NCBI GenBank assembly: GCA_021613335.1
Contig: JAJTWR010000159.1
Location: 687,001 to 751,000 of the forward strand
Direction of reading: 5' to 3'
DNA length: 64,000 nt
Source: Whitmania pigra
Lineage: Eukaryota > Annelida > Clitellata > Hirudinida > Haemopidae
Made by a program: the position numbers and the translations under genes. Position 1 is the stretch's first letter. Every line of letters begins with the position of its first letter. Positions 60,685-64,000 of the stretch are shown here, in pieces. The notes beneath the pieces are model-generated. The model saw nothing but the letters and a program-made list of their open reading frames with translations, searched no databases and was not told the DNA's origin.

Positions 60685-63600
60685 ATGCCGGCGAAATTTA
60701 AGTTCCAGGAGGGTTAGTTTTTTCAAAGTCTATTTATAAGGAAAATGATTTCTCGGAGAATTTCTATCTAAAAGTATATTCAGTAAACATGAAACATAGT
60801 TTCACGTAGCGATTGTTTTCATTAAGTGACTAAAAATATTGTTTAGTAATTGCTGTGCCACCAAATTGAATTTCGCTTTTGTCATTAAGGAGAACATATT
60901 CTTTGTTTTCACGGGCCATTGCTATACGAAGCAAAGGTATGAATGCATATTTATATATAAATTTTAGTAATAGGAGTAATGATCTCTGATACATTCTATG
61001 AATTTGATCTGTATTAAGTTTTCTTTGTTCAACATATTTTATTTTAACATGTGATTTGTTAATTTGTTGGCTATTCCATCTAATTTCTTGATTTAACTGT
61101 AATTTTGCTTTATTCAGTGCTTAAAATGTGAGGTCAAAGATAAAACAGTGAAGTACCTTGTCCACTACAATGGATGGAGTAAAAAGTGAGATGCTTAATT
61201 CTAACAAGTACAAACGTTGTCTTTTAAGTTTAGAAATTTACACATTTAATTACTTTGTCAGTTGGGATGAATGGGTGCCTGAAACAAGGGTTTTGAAATT
61301 CAATGAAGCAGGTCAACAGAAGCGTAAAGAGCTTCTAAAGGCTCATGCGTAAGTTGATGTACATTTGTATAACTAACATTAATAAGTTTTCTAACATGTT
61401 ATTATTTGAAGTGTGAAACCAAAGCCTTCAAAAGTCAAGGATAAAGACAAAGATAAGGAGAAAGAGAAAGAAAAAGAAAAGGATGTGGGAGCCAAGGAGA
61501 AAGAACTAGGAGAGGGAAGGTAGGACAATGAATATGATACTCTTTGTTAATATTGTTAATATCAGACTGAAATTGCAGCAAATCAAAACAACCAACCTCA
61601 AAAGTAAATAAACATGAAAAGAAATCTGATTCTACACCAAACGACAGCAAGACAACAGGTTTTACTTTAAAGAAGTAATTGATGTTTCACCTTGTTCTGG
61701 TTTGATGGTTATTGTTGTTTGTTGAAGCAGTTGTAGAGCAACAGGAAAAGATTGAGGTTTCTATTGAAAGTTCAAAGAAGAAAAGACTCCGACAATCAGA
61801 GGTAAGATGTTTACAAATTTGTGCTTAGAAATATAGGCTGTGTTCATTTTTCACATAAGTATCAAATTATTCAACCATGTTCTTATATGTAACTGAACAC
61901 ACATCTCATAGAACACTCCTACTGATGGTCCAAAGAAGAAGAAAGCAAAACTTGACATTTCGCATGTTGAGACAGTAAGCTATATTTAGCATATATTGTA
62001 ATTTATTTTGCATGCTGTCAACAAACATGGCATTTAACATGGCAAATGCTTGTTCATAGGATGATAATTACTTAGCCAAAATTGAAGTGCAAATAAAACT
62101 TCCTAAAGAATTGAAAGCTTGGCTTGCTGATGATTGGGATCTAATTACGAGACAGAGACAGGTGAGTAGAGATTTCAACACTCAATTAATTTCCAAATTG
62201 CTTGTTATACATATTACGTAATAACAAGATCAGAGAAGCTTAAATCATTGAGAATGTGATTGACATTCCATATTCTAATATATTATTCTTCTTCTTATTA
62301 TTATTATTATTATTCTGTTATTATTCTGGATATTCCGTATTGAAATCCCAAGGTACAAGATGAGTAGATAGAACCGTTGCTTTATTGTCTCGTGTAAGAA
62401 TGAGGATCTGAGCTAACTTACCTGACATGTTGTTCATATACAGGGTGATTGGGAAGTAACTCCCTTTTAAAGTAATAATTTATATCTAAACTATAATTCT
62501 TAGTAAAATGAATATGAGATGAAAGTGTATAGCATGAAGTTTTATTAAAATTGAATTTGATGAATATTATATTGGTAGTGCTGACATCATCAACAACAAC
62601 AATGAAAACTACAACAAGAACCCAGATTTAATTGCAAACAATTTGAAAATATGAATATTGCAATATATAAAAAGTTATAAGCATTATAAATTATGGAGTT
62701 ACTTTCCAATCATCATGTAGATAGATTTAAAAATTAAATAATGATGGGAGTTTTGTTGACATTAAGCAATTCTTCAGGTAAATGGATAAAGCGAGAAGTC
62801 TTTTCATTTGTGAAGATGTTAATGACTGAATGAATTCTTAATTAAATTTGTTGTGGTATTAAGTTGTGATATTAATAAATAACAAGTGCATTTTCTTGAT
62901 CATAACTTTTGCAAGTGACGAATGCTCTCAGCTAGTAGCTTTTTGTTGCAGCTTGTACAACTGCCATGCAAGATGACTGTCGACATGATTTTGAAAGATT
63001 ATTTAAAGGAAAGATCCAGTTCTACAAAAAACTTTGACAGGTGTTATATTCTTAAATGCAGCTTTAAATTGTATCAATTTACATAATTTTTTTATGTCAT
63101 CCATGTAAAAATAAGCTGACATTTATTTCAGAGATGCTTGTGAAGAAGTCTGCAACGGCCTCAGAGAATATTTTAATGCTATGCTCAGCAATCAACTGCT
63201 CTACAAATTTGAGAGACCTCAGTATTCTGAAGTTTGTGAACATAATTGTTATCATTCTGCATCAGTTGTACAACTTCAATGTTTATACTTTCTACAGACT
63301 GTGTCTAGCTATCCTGACACCACACCTTGTCAAATATATGGAGCCAGTCATCTATTGAGGATGTTTGGTGAGACTCTTAAGCATCAGAATTCATTTCTAA
63401 TTATTACCTTTTTATTAATATTGCTACAAATAAAATGAATATGCAGTGAGAATTGGAGGATTGCTTGCATACACTTTCCAAGACAACAAGAGTTTGCAAT
63501 GGCTTTTGGAGCACTTTCAAGAATTCTTGCAGTTTGTATATTTTGTGTATATTATGTTTCAGAGACAAACTGAACAACCCTCATCATTTACAATTTGTTT

Positions 63601-63696
63601 TCATTACACAGGTATTTGTCCAGTCACTTTGGTTTGTTATTCAATGCAAATGATTACATAGCTGCACCCCCAGAACATATCAAGAAGATACTTTAA
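60685..63696 (+). CDS. MORF4L1: MRG15 / MORF4L1 chromodomain protein, 14 exons
   Basis: Exons: 60685-60712, 60890-60936, 61118-61185, 61262-61348, 61412-61519, 61579-61658, 61731-61801, 61912-61974, 62060-62161, 62952-63040, 63132-63231, 63298-63367, 63447-63531, 63612-63696. The phases close to 360 residues (human MORF4L1 362). The chromodomain (about 5-75) has [44 protein letters not shown] lysine-rich linker follows, then the MRG domain (from about 190) with [43 protein letters not shown] and the tail [13 protein letters not shown]. It reads H3K36 methylation and is a subunit of NuA4/TIP60 and Sin3-HDAC complexes. The gene follows KARS by about 520 bp on the same strand. AATAAA at about 63747 marks the 3' end. 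Intron 11 (63232-63297) is only 66 bp and stop-free. Confidence 0.95.
62441..62717. mobile_element. Mariner-like MITE in an MRG15 intron
   Basis: TA flanks both ends (62439-62440 and 62718-62719). The left end CAGGGTGATTGGGAAGTAACTCC and right end GGAGTTACTTTCCAATCATCATG are inverted repeats of about 22 bp. 277 bp, AT-rich, no ORF. The CAGGGTG start is common in Tc1/mariner-derived MITEs. Confidence 0.8.
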
Positions 63697-64000
63697 GCTA
63701 AAACAGATTTGAATTCTGAAGAAACAATTATATTTTTTTGAGCTTTCAATAAATTAAAAAAAAAATATTCAATTGAACATCTTGAATAATATGACATCAC
63801 AGACATTTATAGGTCTATGTAATCACTCTTTACTTCTATTCCTATTTACCTAGGTTTATCTCAAATTTATCTATTACATCCACATGATTCCCTCATCTAA
63901 TTTATTCCGTGCAGAAACCTCGCTTCTGCTGAATTATTTTTAAAGCTATTTTTTTGAGACTACAAAAAAAAACAGAGGAAAAAGAGGAAGAGCCTTCACC
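63697..64000. other. MRG15 3' flank
   Basis: A polyadenylation signal lies at about 63747. Beyond it is AT-rich sequence. The last bases (about 63973 on, after CAG) read AGGAAAAAGAGGAAGAGCC and could begin an exon of a next gene, but the window ends there. Confidence 0.3.

Overview
The window is nuclear DNA from an animal, probably an invertebrate bilaterian. Genes are broken into many short exons with GT-AG introns and AT-rich intergenic DNA, and transposable elements of several classes (Gypsy LTR, LINE, Tc1/mariner, hAT, piggyBac, SINE-like) sit in introns and between genes. I cannot name the species. Most gene models below were assembled by hand. For seven of the nine spliced protein-coding models (CRLF3, DCST2, DCST1, RIF1-C, PSMD4, KARS, MRG15), plus the SR protein, the proposed exon phases close into one reading frame ending at a stop. 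The ERMARD model has gaps, the Ly6 model lacks its first exon, and exon 6 of DCST2 is uncertain.

Layout, left to right. CRLF3 (1.0-9.6 kb, +) has a coiled coil, an FN3 domain and a SPRY domain; two of its introns carry decayed Gypsy and LINE copies. A one-exon gene for a protein with a possible RIIa/DPY-30-like helix pair follows (9.8-10.5 kb, +), with two CRE-type sites just upstream of its ATG. DCST2 (11.3-16.9 kb, +) and DCST1 (17.4-27.2 kb, +) lie head to tail. Both are DC-STAMP-family multi-pass proteins with cysteine-rich C termini, and the family acts in sperm in other animals. DCST1 carries an R2-like LINE derivative in one intron and a 3.3 kb Gypsy-type element with identical LTRs in another. 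Next are a 41-residue lysine-rich protein gene (29.2-29.7 kb, +) and, tail to tail with it, a RIF1 C-terminal gene (29.8-32.1 kb, -) that has the PP1-docking motifs and C-terminal domain but no visible HEAT-repeat region. PSMD4/RPN10 follows (34.8-37.4 kb, -).

The second half starts with a transposon-rich spacer (37.4-40.6 kb). ERMARD (40.6-50.2 kb, +) follows, with introns loaded with piggyBac, LINE, hAT and Tc1 copies. An RRM/zinc-knuckle/RS splicing factor (50.4-51.7 kb, -) converges on ERMARD. Then come a Ly6/quiver-type GPI-anchored protein (53.4-53.9 kb, +), lysyl-tRNA synthetase with cytosolic and mitochondrial alternative 5' exons (56.8-60.2 kb, +) and the MRG15/MORF4L1 chromodomain protein (60.7-63.7 kb, +).

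The genes are mostly unrelated housekeeping units. The exception is 9.8-27.2 kb, where three neighbouring same-strand genes plausibly share a male-germline role. The least expected items are the RIF1 gene lacking HEAT repeats, the very young internally deleted LTR element inside DCST1, a 21-nt symmetric microexon in the SR protein, a stop-free 66-bp intron in MRG15, and a GC-rich-cored repeat family with at least four copies.
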